Shown here in pieces: positions 54,114 through 62,338 of a stretch of 64,000 nt of DNA (position 1 is its first letter; the number at the start of each line of letters is the position of its first letter). Under the pieces are notes generated by a model. That model made no database searches. It had not been told where the DNA came from and saw nothing but the letters and a program-made list of their open reading frames with translations. Origin of the DNA: Haloarcula sp. H-GB4 (GTDB taxonomy: Archaea; Halobacteriota; Halobacteria; Halobacteriales; Haloarculaceae); assembly GCF_030848575.1 (NCBI RefSeq), contig NZ_JAVDDX010000001.1, forward strand, positions 1,364,001 through 1,428,000. The letters run 5' to 3'. Made by a program: the position numbers and the translations under genes.

Positions 54114-54315
54114 TGGGAGAGTGGCGATACCGCACACGAGTACGGGCTGAAAATACAACAGATAGTCAGAGGAGCAAGGAGAGATTATATGACCACCTCA
54201 ATCAGCACGGCTGTCCCTGGTAACTGACCAACTCGGAAGGAGGTGTGTGGGTACGCACTCGATACTAAAGCCGCAGATGGAGACAAAGCAGAGCGCCGGT
54301 GTCGCTGCATTCGGT

Positions 54316-55455
54316 TTACCACGACCCGTCAACTGCTCGCTGATAGACGGTTTCGGCCTGATCAGCCACTGCATCCCAGTCGTACTGCTCCGCACGTTCG
54401 ACAGGGTCAGCCGATGGGCGCTCGCCACCGAGAGCGGCGTCGAGTCTCTCTGTGAGCGAGTCAACGGTTGGGTCGACGAGAAAGCCCGCGTCACCGATAA
54501 CTTCGTCTGCCGCCGAATCCGGATGGGAAGCGGCAATCACGGTACAGTCAGCAGCCATCGCTTCGACGAACGTAATTCCAAATCCTTCTCGCGTCGACGG
54601 TGACGCGAAAATGTCAGCAGCGCGCATATGCCCGAGCACGTCCTCGTAGTCGTCGAGAAATCCCAGCATCGAAACGCGGTCGGCGTGGGTCAGTGAGCTG
54701 CGTTTCCTGTCGAGGCGGTCACGCTCAGGCCCATCTCCGATGATACCGAGCGTGACGGCATGCTTGTCGGCGACTCGATCAAACGCCTCCAGCAGGATAT
54801 CGACGTTCTTGTGCTCGATCAGCCGGCCGGCGAAGACGATATCGTACCCACTGTCGGGTTGTGTGGCAGTCCGCACCTGCTCGGTGTCGAGCCCGTTGGG
54901 TACGACCTCAATATGCTTCCGGGTCAGGCCGATATCAGCGAGGTTGTCCGCAGTGATTCCTGAAACAGCGATCGGATGCTGGGGTGCCTTGGCAGTGAGT
55001 CGTTCAATGAGTTTGCCACCCGGAGCGAGCGGTCCGAGGTACTCCTCCCAGTAATCGCCCCAGACCTCATGCCATGTCGTGACGACTGGCGTGCTAGTCC
55101 CGAGACTAGCAAGTTTCGTGGCATGGACTGGGAAATATGGGAAGACGCTAGCAATGACAAGGTCATGTTCATTGTCGCTAAGACGACGGCGAAGCGGTGG
55201 GAGTGCGCGGACTGCGAAATCGATTGCCTCGGTGATGGACCGCCGGTCGTCTTCGTAGAGTTCTGCTTCAGGCGCGACCGCGCGCAGGGTCATCCCCTCA
55301 TGTGTGGTCTCCGCTGGGCCGTCCCAGTAGTGGCGACCATAGATGGTGACATCGTGGCCCCCGTCGGCGAGGCGAGTGCCGATTTCGTGGATGCGTTTCT
55401 CTGCGCCTCCACGCACGAACGGGTAGACAACATTGCTTATAAAACCGATACGCAT
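54316..55455 (-). CDS. GT4 family glycosyltransferase
   Basis: 379 residues. MRIGFISNVVYPFVRGGAEK is the GT4 N-terminal glycine loop, and PVVTTWHEVWGDYWEEYLG is in the acceptor domain. The donor domain begins VFAGRLIEHKNVDILLEAF and includes FLDDYEDVLGHMRAADIFAS and STREGFGITFVEAMAADCTV, where the E-x7-E motif (REGFGITFVE) is complete. It probably extends a lipid-linked surface glycan. It is the first gene of the second glycan island, next to the origin region. Confidence 0.9.
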   Translation of the reverse strand: MRIGFISNVVYPFVRGGAEKRIHEIGTRLADGGHDVTIYGRHYWDGPAETTHEGMTLRAVAPEAELYEDDRRSITEAIDFAVRALPPLRRRLSDNEHDLVIASVFPYFPVHATKLASLGTSTPVVTTWHEVWGDYWEEYLGPLAPGGKLIERLTAKAPQHPIAVSGITADNLADIGLTRKHIEVVPNGLDTEQVRTATQPDSGYDIVFAGRLIEHKNVDILLEAFDRVADKHAVTLGIIGDGPERDRLDRKRSSLTHADRVSMLGFLDDYEDVLGHMRAADIFASPSTREGFGITFVEAMAADCTVIAASHPDSAADEVIGDAGFLVDPTVDSLTERLDAALGGERPSADPVERAEQYDWDAVADQAETVYQRAVDGSW

Positions 55456-55497
55456 TACCTGAGAGATTCAGTCCAGTCCCAAACAGTGTTTCGGAAC

Positions 55498-56474
55498 CTA
55501 CGGATCCGGGACGGGGAATTTGTAGTTGTACGCCATCACCGAGTTTCTGGGACGCGTGTCTTCCAAAAAATTCCGAGCGGAGATATCACTTAACTGAATG
55601 CCGAGACCAGATCCGTTCTCTACGTGTTCCTGTTTGCTTGTGTGGTTATCGTAGCCAAATCGTTCGAGCTCGGCTTGAAGCGTCTGGACAGAGCTTTCCG
55701 GAAAGCCGTGAGTCGAGAAAATAATGCGTGGTGCACCGCTGTCTCGAATTGAACAGCAGCCATCGCCCCAAAACCAGTGAAGTAGCGCAGTACGGTCAAG
55801 TTGGAAGTCCTCCGGCACAACTTTTCGACGCTTACCATCGTATTTTTTATACCAGTCAGAATACATCTCTTCGAAAAGTGGCTGTAAACGGGACCTGAGT
55901 ATCCACATGGTATATTCAGGTCCGAATGTATCTGCCCGTGTGTTCGAGCGGGGAGCGTTCTCAGGAAAAAGGCCATCCGGGAGTTTCTCTTCGACTCGGA
56001 GCGTATGTTCCTTGACCGAGTTCGACAACCGGAAAAAGCAACCCCCCGATTCTCGTTGAAACAGACAGCCGTCGCCGAGGAGCTCTCCCTGAATCACGGA
56101 GATCTGGTGCGGACTGAATCCGACATCGACAGCTTTCCCGTCAGTCGACCGGAGTTCGATACCGGATTCTCGGAGGCGATACCGAATTTGCTCCGGAACC
56201 GTACCATAATCGGTGGCAATCGATTGGAGCGGTTCTCCCTGTTCAACGTATCTGTCAACGATCTCGTCGTCTTTCTCTTCGAGCCGGACGTGTGGATGGC
56301 CCCCTCGTTCGGTGGACACATCGTTCTCAACGAGACGCTTTCGAATTGTGGTGCTGACACATCGAAGTGGTCCGCTATCTCCTGTAGGGACTGGCCGTCC
56401 TCGTTGTACCGTTCGATGATTTCGTCCGTCTGCTTATCCAACCACTCGTACCGAGTTCCGGGCCCGTGACTCAT
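55498..56474 (-). pseudogene. Frameshifted LAGLIDADG-type homing endonuclease with two HTH repeats
   Basis: Read from MSHGPGTRYEWLDKQTDEII at 56474, the frame holds one helix-turn-helix repeat (NEDGQSLQEIADHFDVS) and then leaves the coding frame. A one-base loss near 56352-56358 explains this: the neighbouring frame continues with STTIRKRLVENDVSTERG, then a second HTH repeat (EKDDEIVDRYVEQGEPLQSI). Next comes a LAGLIDADG-like half (VIQGELLGDGCLF, FFRLSNSVKEHTLRVEEKL) and a second half (LLHWFWGDGCCSIRDSG). This is the plan of a free-standing homing endonuclease. The C-terminal 273 residues are still open from 56319, so a shorter product starting there is possible. Confidence 0.7.
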
Positions 56475-56586
56475 ACCTCTACGATCGTCTCCGTGGATTG
56501 TATACATTATGATTGTATCAATACATCGTACTACACATCTCGAAGATAACCGTCGTTTTAGTGGCTAGCCGCAGACCGGCGTAATA

Positions 56587-56796
56587 ATGGCCGAAATCGA
56601 TCTGAATCCGACCGATCGGGCGATCCTTGACCTCCTTCGTGACGGTCGGTGTACACCGTCGTATATTGCAGACGAACACGGGTACAGCCGACAGAACGTC
56701 ACAAACCGACTCAGTCGACTCGTCGAACATGGGTACGTTCGGAAAGTCCACACTGGATTGTACGAACTCGTCGACGATCCGCAAGCAGATCTGTGA
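56587..56796 (+). CDS. Small winged helix-turn-helix protein
   Basis: 69 residues covering one winged helix: LNPTDRAILDLLRDGRCTPS, YIADEHGYSRQNVTNRLSRL, VEHGYVRKVHTGLYELVDDP. This MarR/ArsR/IclR-like minimal fold is common among haloarchaeal regulators. No sensor domain is present. It lies between the decayed nuclease gene and the sulfatase-like gene, 98 bases before the latter on the same strand, so it may regulate that operon. Its frame is intact. Confidence 0.8.
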   Translation: MAEIDLNPTDRAILDLLRDGRCTPSYIADEHGYSRQNVTNRLSRLVEHGYVRKVHTGLYELVDDPQADL

Positions 56797-56860
56797 CATA
56801 TTTCGTGGCGTATTTTCAGACGAGGGTACCAATCAGATTCCTATCGATATAAATAAGCCA

Positions 56861-56869
56861 AAATATAAG
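56861..56869 (+). promoter_or_regulatory. Probable TATA box for the sulfatase-GT4 operon
   Basis: AAATATAAG is centred about 30 bases before the ATG at 56895, so the transcript is likely leaderless. The whole stretch 56845-56870 is AT-rich. Confidence 0.55.
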
Positions 56870-56894
56870 AGAGTCTACTGATTCCATCTCAGTA

Positions 56895-58160
56895 ATGACG
56901 GATCGGGACTGGAAACACGTCATCCTCCTCTCGGCGGACGCGCTCCGTGCGGACCACCTCTCCTCGTACGGTTATCACCGCAAGACCTCGCCCGTGCTCG
57001 ACGAGCTGGCTGATGAGTCGATTCGGTTCGGGAACGCGTACAGCGCGAGTTCGCACACCCGCGAGGCGGTGCCCGCGCTGTTGACGGGCGAGTACCCAGA
57101 TATCGCGATAGACGACGGGTATCGGCTCGCGACGGAGTCGGTGGCGTCGACGCTCTCGGAGGCGGGCTTCGCGACGGCCGGGTTCCACTCGAACCCGTTC
57201 GTCTCGCGGGCCTACGGCTTCGACGAGGGGTTCGACCATTTCGACGACGACCTCCATCTCGGCCAGCACAAACTGGTCGCGCTGGCTCAGCGGGCGCTCG
57301 ACAAGCTGCGGAACCGCCACTACGCGCGGGCCGACGAGATCAACGAGCGATCGTTGGAGTGGCTTGACTCTCTGGATAGTGGTAGGTCGTTCTTCCTGTG
57401 GAACCACTACATGGACACCCACGGGCCGTACGAGCCGCCGGGCGAGTACGCGACGCGGTACGCGGACCGGGAGGTGTCCGGGCGAGAGGCGCAAAAGCTG
57501 TACCAGCGCGCGATCGACGATCCTGAGTCGATCACGGACGCGGAACGCGAGCTGCTGATCGACTTGTACGACGCCGAGATCCGGTACAACGACGCGCGGA
57601 TCGGCGAGTTCCTGGCGGCGCTCCGGGAGCGCGATCTGTTGGAGGAGTCGCTTTTGATCGTCACCGCAGACCACGGCGACGCCTTCGGCGAGCACGGCTA
57701 CTACGAACACCCGCGGTACCTCCACGACGAGATCACGCGGGTACCCCTGATCGTGCGTCCGCCCGGTGGGGCCGCGGAAGAAGTTGAGACACCCGCGAGT
57801 ACGCTAGACGTGGGCGCGACAATCGAGGCGGCGGTCGGCAGCGAGGCAACGGGCGACGGCGTCTCGCTGCTCGGGACGCTCCCGGACGACCGGACGGTCT
57901 TCAGTCAGGCGCGCGGCGAGGACGAGCACGGCCACCTCCGGCGGTACGCGTCGCGGACCGCGGAGGGTGCGTGTTTCTGCGAGCGCGATCGGGAGTCGGG
58001 GACGATCGAGTTCGGGGAGTGTGCGGGGTCGGCCTTGCGTGAGGAGTTAGAAGCTCACGTCGACGAGCGGGTCCGTGTCGAGAACGGCGAGTCGGTCGAG
58101 GATGATGAGGAGGTCGACGAAGAGATCGAACGGCGGCTGGACGCGTTGGGGTATAAATGA
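56895..58160 (+). CDS. Sulfatase / alkaline-phosphatase-superfamily enzyme
   Basis: 421 residues. VILLSADALRADHLSSYGYH at 10-29 holds the first metal Asp, and LLIVTADHGDAFGEHGYYEH near 253-272 the second metal site. FFLWNHYMDTHGPYEPPGEY is a further block. The nucleophile region ASSHTREAVPALLTGEYPD has Thr and no Cys, so it is not a typical formylglycine sulfatase. The C-terminus EEIERRLDALGYK resembles the tail of three other enzymes here. Codon use is very GC-rich compared with the genes just to its left. The stop overlaps the start of the next GT4 gene (ATGA), so the two are coupled. Confidence 0.88.
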   Translation: MTDRDWKHVILLSADALRADHLSSYGYHRKTSPVLDELADESIRFGNAYSASSHTREAVPALLTGEYPDIAIDDGYRLATESVASTLSEAGFATAGFHSNPFVSRAYGFDEGFDHFDDDLHLGQHKLVALAQRALDKLRNRHYARADEINERSLEWLDSLDSGRSFFLWNHYMDTHGPYEPPGEYATRYADREVSGREAQKLYQRAIDDPESITDAERELLIDLYDAEIRYNDARIGEFLAALRERDLLEESLLIVTADHGDAFGEHGYYEHPRYLHDEITRVPLIVRPPGGAAEEVETPASTLDVGATIEAAVGSEATGDGVSLLGTLPDDRTVFSQARGEDEHGHLRRYASRTAEGACFCERDRESGTIEFGECAGSALREELEAHVDERVRVENGESVEDDEEVDEEIERRLDALGYK

Positions 58161-59302
58161 GTGAGTCGCTTCGGATCGCGATGATCCAAGACGACTGGTG
58201 GCCACGAACGGGTGGTGGACCGGTTCACGTGAAGGAGCTTTCAGTGGCGCTTGCAGAGCGATTTGACCACACCATCGATATCTACACCCGGGCGCTGAAG
58301 AAGGACGGTTCCTCTCACACGAAGACCGAAACGTTTGCCAACGGTAAGGTTCGCGTCCATCGACTGAAGCCGTCGACGGAGTACTGGAACCCGATCGGGC
58401 GGGTCGCGTCGCTGGGCACCCCGATTCCACACCTCCTCACCGAAGAGTTCGATATTGTTCACGGCCACACGTTCCTCCCGGCGGTCCCAACACGGACCGC
58501 GGGAACATTCACTGACGCGGCGACCGTCTTCACCGTTCACGGGACCGCGTTGAACTCCGGAGTCGGGCGCGATGAGTCCGCGCTCGCAGGCATCAAGCGG
58601 CGGCTGGAACGGCTCTTCGTCCTCAACTTCGACTACGATCACGTCATCTCGGTCAATACGGAGCACTTGGACCTGCTCGGCGATCACCACGAGGACCTCT
58701 CGTGTGTCCCGAACGGCGTCAATCTCGAACGGTTCGATGTCGATGTCGATCGACGCGACGAGATACTCTTTCTCGGACGACTCGCACCGAAAAAGCGGGT
58801 GAGCGATCTCATCGACGCGTTCGCTCGGATCGCCGACGAGATTCCTGAGACCGACCTCGTCATCGTCGGGACCGGCCCGAAGGGAGACGAACTCAAAGCA
58901 CAAGCGGCACAGACCGCGGTCAGCGACCGAATTCACTTCGAGGGGCGCGTTTCTGACGAGGCGATCCCGCGGTACTACCGTCGGGCACGGCTGTTCGTCC
59001 TCCCGTCCGTGTGGGAGGGCCATCCGTTGACGCTACTCGAAGCGTGGGCCGGCGAGGTTCCGGTGATAACGAGCGACGTTGAAGGGATCGGCGAGTTCGT
59101 CGAACACGAGGAGACGGGTTACCTCGTTCCCTCGGAGTCTCCTCAAGAACTCCGCGAGGCGATCCGGTACGCGCTAGACAATCCGGAAGAGAGCAGGGCG
59201 TGGGCCGCGAACGCGTACGAGTTGGTCAGCGACGAGTACTCATGGGAAGGCGTCGCGGACCGAACGAATCGGATTTATCAGGATATCACGTCGGACCGCT
59301 GA
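58157..59302 (+). CDS. GT4 family glycosyltransferase
   Basis: 381 residues. The N-terminal loop is IAMIQDDWWPRTGGGPVHVK, the acceptor domain includes FDIVHGHTFLPAVPTRTAGT, and the donor domain has FLGRLAPKKRVSDLIDAFAR, VSDEAIPRYYRRARLFVLPS and WEGHPLTLLEAWAGEVPVI (E-x7-E). Start overlaps the stop of the sulfatase-like gene, so both proteins probably act on the same glycan. It converges on the phosphodiesterase-like gene with 18 bases between stops. Confidence 0.9.
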   Translation: MSESLRIAMIQDDWWPRTGGGPVHVKELSVALAERFDHTIDIYTRALKKDGSSHTKTETFANGKVRVHRLKPSTEYWNPIGRVASLGTPIPHLLTEEFDIVHGHTFLPAVPTRTAGTFTDAATVFTVHGTALNSGVGRDESALAGIKRRLERLFVLNFDYDHVISVNTEHLDLLGDHHEDLSCVPNGVNLERFDVDVDRRDEILFLGRLAPKKRVSDLIDAFARIADEIPETDLVIVGTGPKGDELKAQAAQTAVSDRIHFEGRVSDEAIPRYYRRARLFVLPSVWEGHPLTLLEAWAGEVPVITSDVEGIGEFVEHEETGYLVPSESPQELREAIRYALDNPEESRAWAANAYELVSDEYSWEGVADRTNRIYQDITSDR

Positions 59303-59320
59303 GCCGGTCTTTTGTTGTGG

Positions 59321-60928
59321 TTACTCCATGTAGCCGAGGTCGGCGAGGCGGTCCTCGACGCTCGACGTGTCTTCTTGTGACGAGGTGTCGGCGTAGTCGT
59401 CGACGAGCTCGTCCCAATCGCGGCGTTCGACCGTCTCTTCGGTGTCCGTGAGGACCTTTCCGTCCGTGCTGCTGTCGACTGGGATCCCGAGCTCGGCCGC
59501 GACGGTCGGCGCGATGTCGTAGATCTCGGCCTGATCGCCGGTATCGAGCGGTCGGTTGGCGATCAAGATACCTTCCGGCTTGTGGTTCTTGTGGGGGTAT
59601 CGACGGAAGGTGTCGAGGATGGACCCGCTCACGTCGTAGCGGTAGTCGCGGGGGAACAGGGCGATATCCGGCGCATCGTCGAGGTGCTTCCCCTCGTAGA
59701 CCTCTTCGCGCGGCTTCACCGCGTCGAAGACGAGTTCGCCGTCCGGATCACGGACCGCTTCGAGCTCCTCGATAAGCTCGGAGCGAACGTCCTCGTAGTC
59801 GCTCTGGGGAACGACTCCGTGTGGGTCGCGTCCCTCGACGTTGAGATGGACGCCGAGACTGTTGAACAGAAGCTGGTAGGCGGTCGAGTTCTCGTGGTCG
59901 ACGACCTGATTCTGCGCGGCGACGAGGAAGTCCTCGGGGAGCACTCGTTCGACGGCCTTGTCAAGCCCGACCGTTCCGAGCAGCCGGTGGATCTTACGCG
60001 GAGAGAGTCCGACCGTCGAGAGCGCCAAGACCGTCGTATCGGCGACGGACGCGACAGGAGTGGAGCCGTCTTCGTCGGCTGTCTCTCCTTTTAGGTCGTC
60101 TTTCGCCTGCCGGAAGTACTGCTCCTCGCCCGTGGTCGTCTCCACGTAGCCGTGCTCGGCGAGCCACGAGTTCACGTAGAACGTCCAGTCGTAGTCGCCC
60201 ATCCCGTGGTCCGAGGCGATGAGGACCAGCGGGTCCTCCCCGCCGAGATCGATGATGTCGCCGACGAACTCGTCGACATTTTCGAGCACCCGTCGGATCT
60301 GGTCGCGGTCGTCGAGGTCGTGGAAGATCGAGTCGGTGACCTGGAACTGGACCGCCATTAGGTCCCAGTCGTAGCGCTCGTCGAGGAAGCGGGCCATGTC
60401 ACGGCGGTGACGGGCGACCTCCGTGTACTCCGCGACCGGATCGTCGTCAGTGCCGTACGAGGGGTAGATCCGATACTCGCCGTGCTCGGACTCGTACTCG
60501 TCTCGGAGTTCGGGGGGCGAGAACTCGACGTCTTCGGTGGCCAGATAGCCGGGGACGACGGCGCCACGTTCGAGCTCGGGAGCAGGATGCGTGACGGGGT
60601 AGTTGATCGCGATCGGCGTCTTCCCAGCTTCCGCGGCGGTTTCGAAGAGATACGGGGCGTCGACGGCGGGTCGATCGATGAGGGACTTCTCGTAGCCGTC
60701 GTTCGTAAAGAAGTCGAACACACCGTGGCTTCCGGGGTTACGGCCGCTGAGGAAAGAGGGCCACGCGCAGGGGGTCCAGGGGGGATGGGTGCTTTCGAAT
60801 CCTGATCGAGCACCGCTTTTCAATAGCGAATAGACGGTTTCGAGGGAATCATCACGTAGCCACGGATCGATCTCCTCGAATCCTAATCCATCCAGTCCAA
60901 TAAGAATCGTCTGAGCCGTGTCAGTCAT
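59321..60928 (-). CDS. Type I phosphodiesterase/nucleotide pyrophosphatase family enzyme
   Basis: 535 residues. The N-terminus TILIGLDGLGFEEIDPWL holds the first metal Asp, then STHPPWTPCAWPSFLSGRNP GSHGVFDFF, the nucleophile block of the phosphodiesterase branch (Thr in PPWTPCAW). VLIASDHGMGDYDWTFYVN near 233-251 provides the second metal site. The end carries DIAPTVAAELGIPV and the tail TSSVEDRLADLGYME. Proteins of this branch in glycan clusters are thought to handle phosphodiester-linked groups. The tail is shared with the enzyme at 61008. No signal peptide or membrane helix, so it acts in the cytoplasm. Confidence 0.88.
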   Translation of the reverse strand: MTDTAQTILIGLDGLGFEEIDPWLRDDSLETVYSLLKSGARSGFESTHPPWTPCAWPSFLSGRNPGSHGVFDFFTNDGYEKSLIDRPAVDAPYLFETAAEAGKTPIAINYPVTHPAPELERGAVVPGYLATEDVEFSPPELRDEYESEHGEYRIYPSYGTDDDPVAEYTEVARHRRDMARFLDERYDWDLMAVQFQVTDSIFHDLDDRDQIRRVLENVDEFVGDIIDLGGEDPLVLIASDHGMGDYDWTFYVNSWLAEHGYVETTTGEEQYFRQAKDDLKGETADEDGSTPVASVADTTVLALSTVGLSPRKIHRLLGTVGLDKAVERVLPEDFLVAAQNQVVDHENSTAYQLLFNSLGVHLNVEGRDPHGVVPQSDYEDVRSELIEELEAVRDPDGELVFDAVKPREEVYEGKHLDDAPDIALFPRDYRYDVSGSILDTFRRYPHKNHKPEGILIANRPLDTGDQAEIYDIAPTVAAELGIPVDSSTDGKVLTDTEETVERRDWDELVDDYADTSSQEDTSSVEDRLADLGYME

Positions 60929-61007
60929 TATCGGAAGTCCAGTGTGGCATCACAAAAAGCTTGAGTGAATGATATTACAGTGATATGGAATACTTTTGTG
61001 TGATACG

Positions 61008-61979
61008 CTATAAATAGCCGAGATCCGCTAATCGGTCCTCTACAGATGAGTCCTGAATTACCTCATCCGAAGTATCGGGCACGTAGGTTTGATTGTCTGT
61101 GGCGCTCGTTTCTACCAGAGGTACTTTTTTAAGATTCGGATGTGGGACACCCGCAATATGATTACTAATACCAAACTCTCCAAACAATTCACCATGATCT
61201 GCAGTGATAAGAACTCGCTCACGATCAAGGTTGTTTAGGAGCAACTCCACACTATCCAGAACATATCGTAAGTTGTCTAGGTATAGCTCGAAGATCTCGG
61301 CTTTGTTTCCTTGTGATCGAAGTTCTCCGAAAGGGTCTTTCTCGGTAGAGGTTATCTCTTGACCGTTCTGGGTTGTGTTTCTTAGATACGGCGCGTGAGG
61401 CTGCATGTAATGGACGAGCATCTTCTCAGGGGATGATTTCCGCCCAGTGTCGATAGCATGGTCAGTCACCGTTTCAGCCGGGACAACTCCGTACTCTTCG
61501 TTGAGATGCGAGAGAGATTTAAATTCCGCAAAGTCGTCTTTTGTCAAAGTCGGTCTGGACATCAGATTCGCGAATATGGGATGAGATTCGAGAAAAGACC
61601 CCCGTGTCGGTGACCAAAATCCGAAATCAACATCCTCAGTTAAAACTGAGTCGACCCACGCATTAGAGGAGATCTGGGTTGTTCGATTTATTTGAGTCCG
61701 ATGCTCTTCTGTGAAGGTATTGACCATCCATTCCTTTGAGGTGCTTCCTACGGAGTACACCGCTTCAACCTCATCAATGAATTCGTATTCCGGTGCGACT
61801 GTTCGCATAGCGTCAACGCGACAGGCATCGAGTACGATCAGTACGTCCCACTCTAGATCGAACACATTAGTTCCGACAGGATGGTACGAAGTAACAGCCA
61901 TCCACGGTAGTAAATATAGTGCATAAATTTCTCGGGTTATTTTTGACGAATATACTTGCTTAATCACATTTCTAAGCAT
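61008..61979 (-). CDS. Sulfatase / alkaline-phosphatase-superfamily enzyme
   Basis: 323 residues from MLRNVIKQVYSSKITREIYA. The metal Asp is in VLIVLDACRVDAMRTV, the nucleophile region is YSVGSTSKEWMVNTFTEEHR with Ser/Thr and no Cys, and the second metal site is VLITADHGELFGEFGISNHI. LVHYMQPHAPYLRNT is a family block. The tail is DSSVEDRLADLGYL. I choose the ATG at 61979 because minus-strand TATTTATATC (62003-62012) is centred 29 bases before it; ATGs at 61988 and 62123 are in frame. DNA here is AT-richer than in the neighbour at 59321, hinting at a separate origin. Confidence 0.85.
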   Translation of the reverse strand: MLRNVIKQVYSSKITREIYALYLLPWMAVTSYHPVGTNVFDLEWDVLIVLDACRVDAMRTVAPEYEFIDEVEAVYSVGSTSKEWMVNTFTEEHRTQINRTTQISSNAWVDSVLTEDVDFGFWSPTRGSFLESHPIFANLMSRPTLTKDDFAEFKSLSHLNEEYGVVPAETVTDHAIDTGRKSSPEKMLVHYMQPHAPYLRNTTQNGQEITSTEKDPFGELRSQGNKAEIFELYLDNLRYVLDSVELLLNNLDRERVLITADHGELFGEFGISNHIAGVPHPNLKKVPLVETSATDNQTYVPDTSDEVIQDSSVEDRLADLGYL

Positions 61980-62002
61980 GGTTGACATTGTATAATTGGA
62001 TA

Positions 62003-62012
62003 GATATAAATA
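62003..62012 (-). promoter_or_regulatory. Probable TATA box for the gene at 61979
   Basis: TATTTATATC on the minus strand, centred about 29 bases before the ATG at 61979 and only 20 before that at 61988; it favours the former as a leaderless start. Confidence 0.45.
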
Positions 62013-62338
62013 CAGGCGACACAATATTTGACGTATCTGAGAGTCAAAATATTTATTTTGCATCTGTAACCATCGAGTATCAATTCTGTGTGATTGAAAC
62101 AAAAATAATTTGCATCGGGGCACTACTCAACCGTCATAATTGATAAAGCGAACCAGCAGGAAATATTTTTTTCGTACGCTACTGTGATCACTCGCTCGTG
62201 TAGGCCCTGCTGCGGCCCCAGTACAACTGACCGCTCGGACTGCTAGACTACGAGTATGACCGTGAAATGTGGTAGATCGACCACTCATCGAAGCGAGATT
62301 TGGCATTTTCACATCTGATTCAGACAGTTTGCATTATA

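Larger units (their letters stand above)
53845..54315 (+). other. Putative replication origin, upstream side of cdc6
   Basis: 471 bases. It has the cdc6 promoter, one direct 19-base element (53923-53941), one inverted (54095-54113), and a degenerate form (GTGTCCAATGTC, about 53899-53910). The direct and inverted copies are about 150 bases apart with no gene between them. A tRNA-like phrase GGCAGGATTTGAAC at about 54064-54077 does not fold as a tRNA. Confidence 0.6.

Noticed and set aside
56889-57725. 278-codon minus-strand frame
   Set aside because: Val/Arg-rich antisense of the sulfatase-like gene; the plus strand holds all conserved metal motifs.
58241-59023. 260-codon minus-strand frame
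   Set aside because: Antisense shadow of a GT4 gene with complete motifs on the plus strand.
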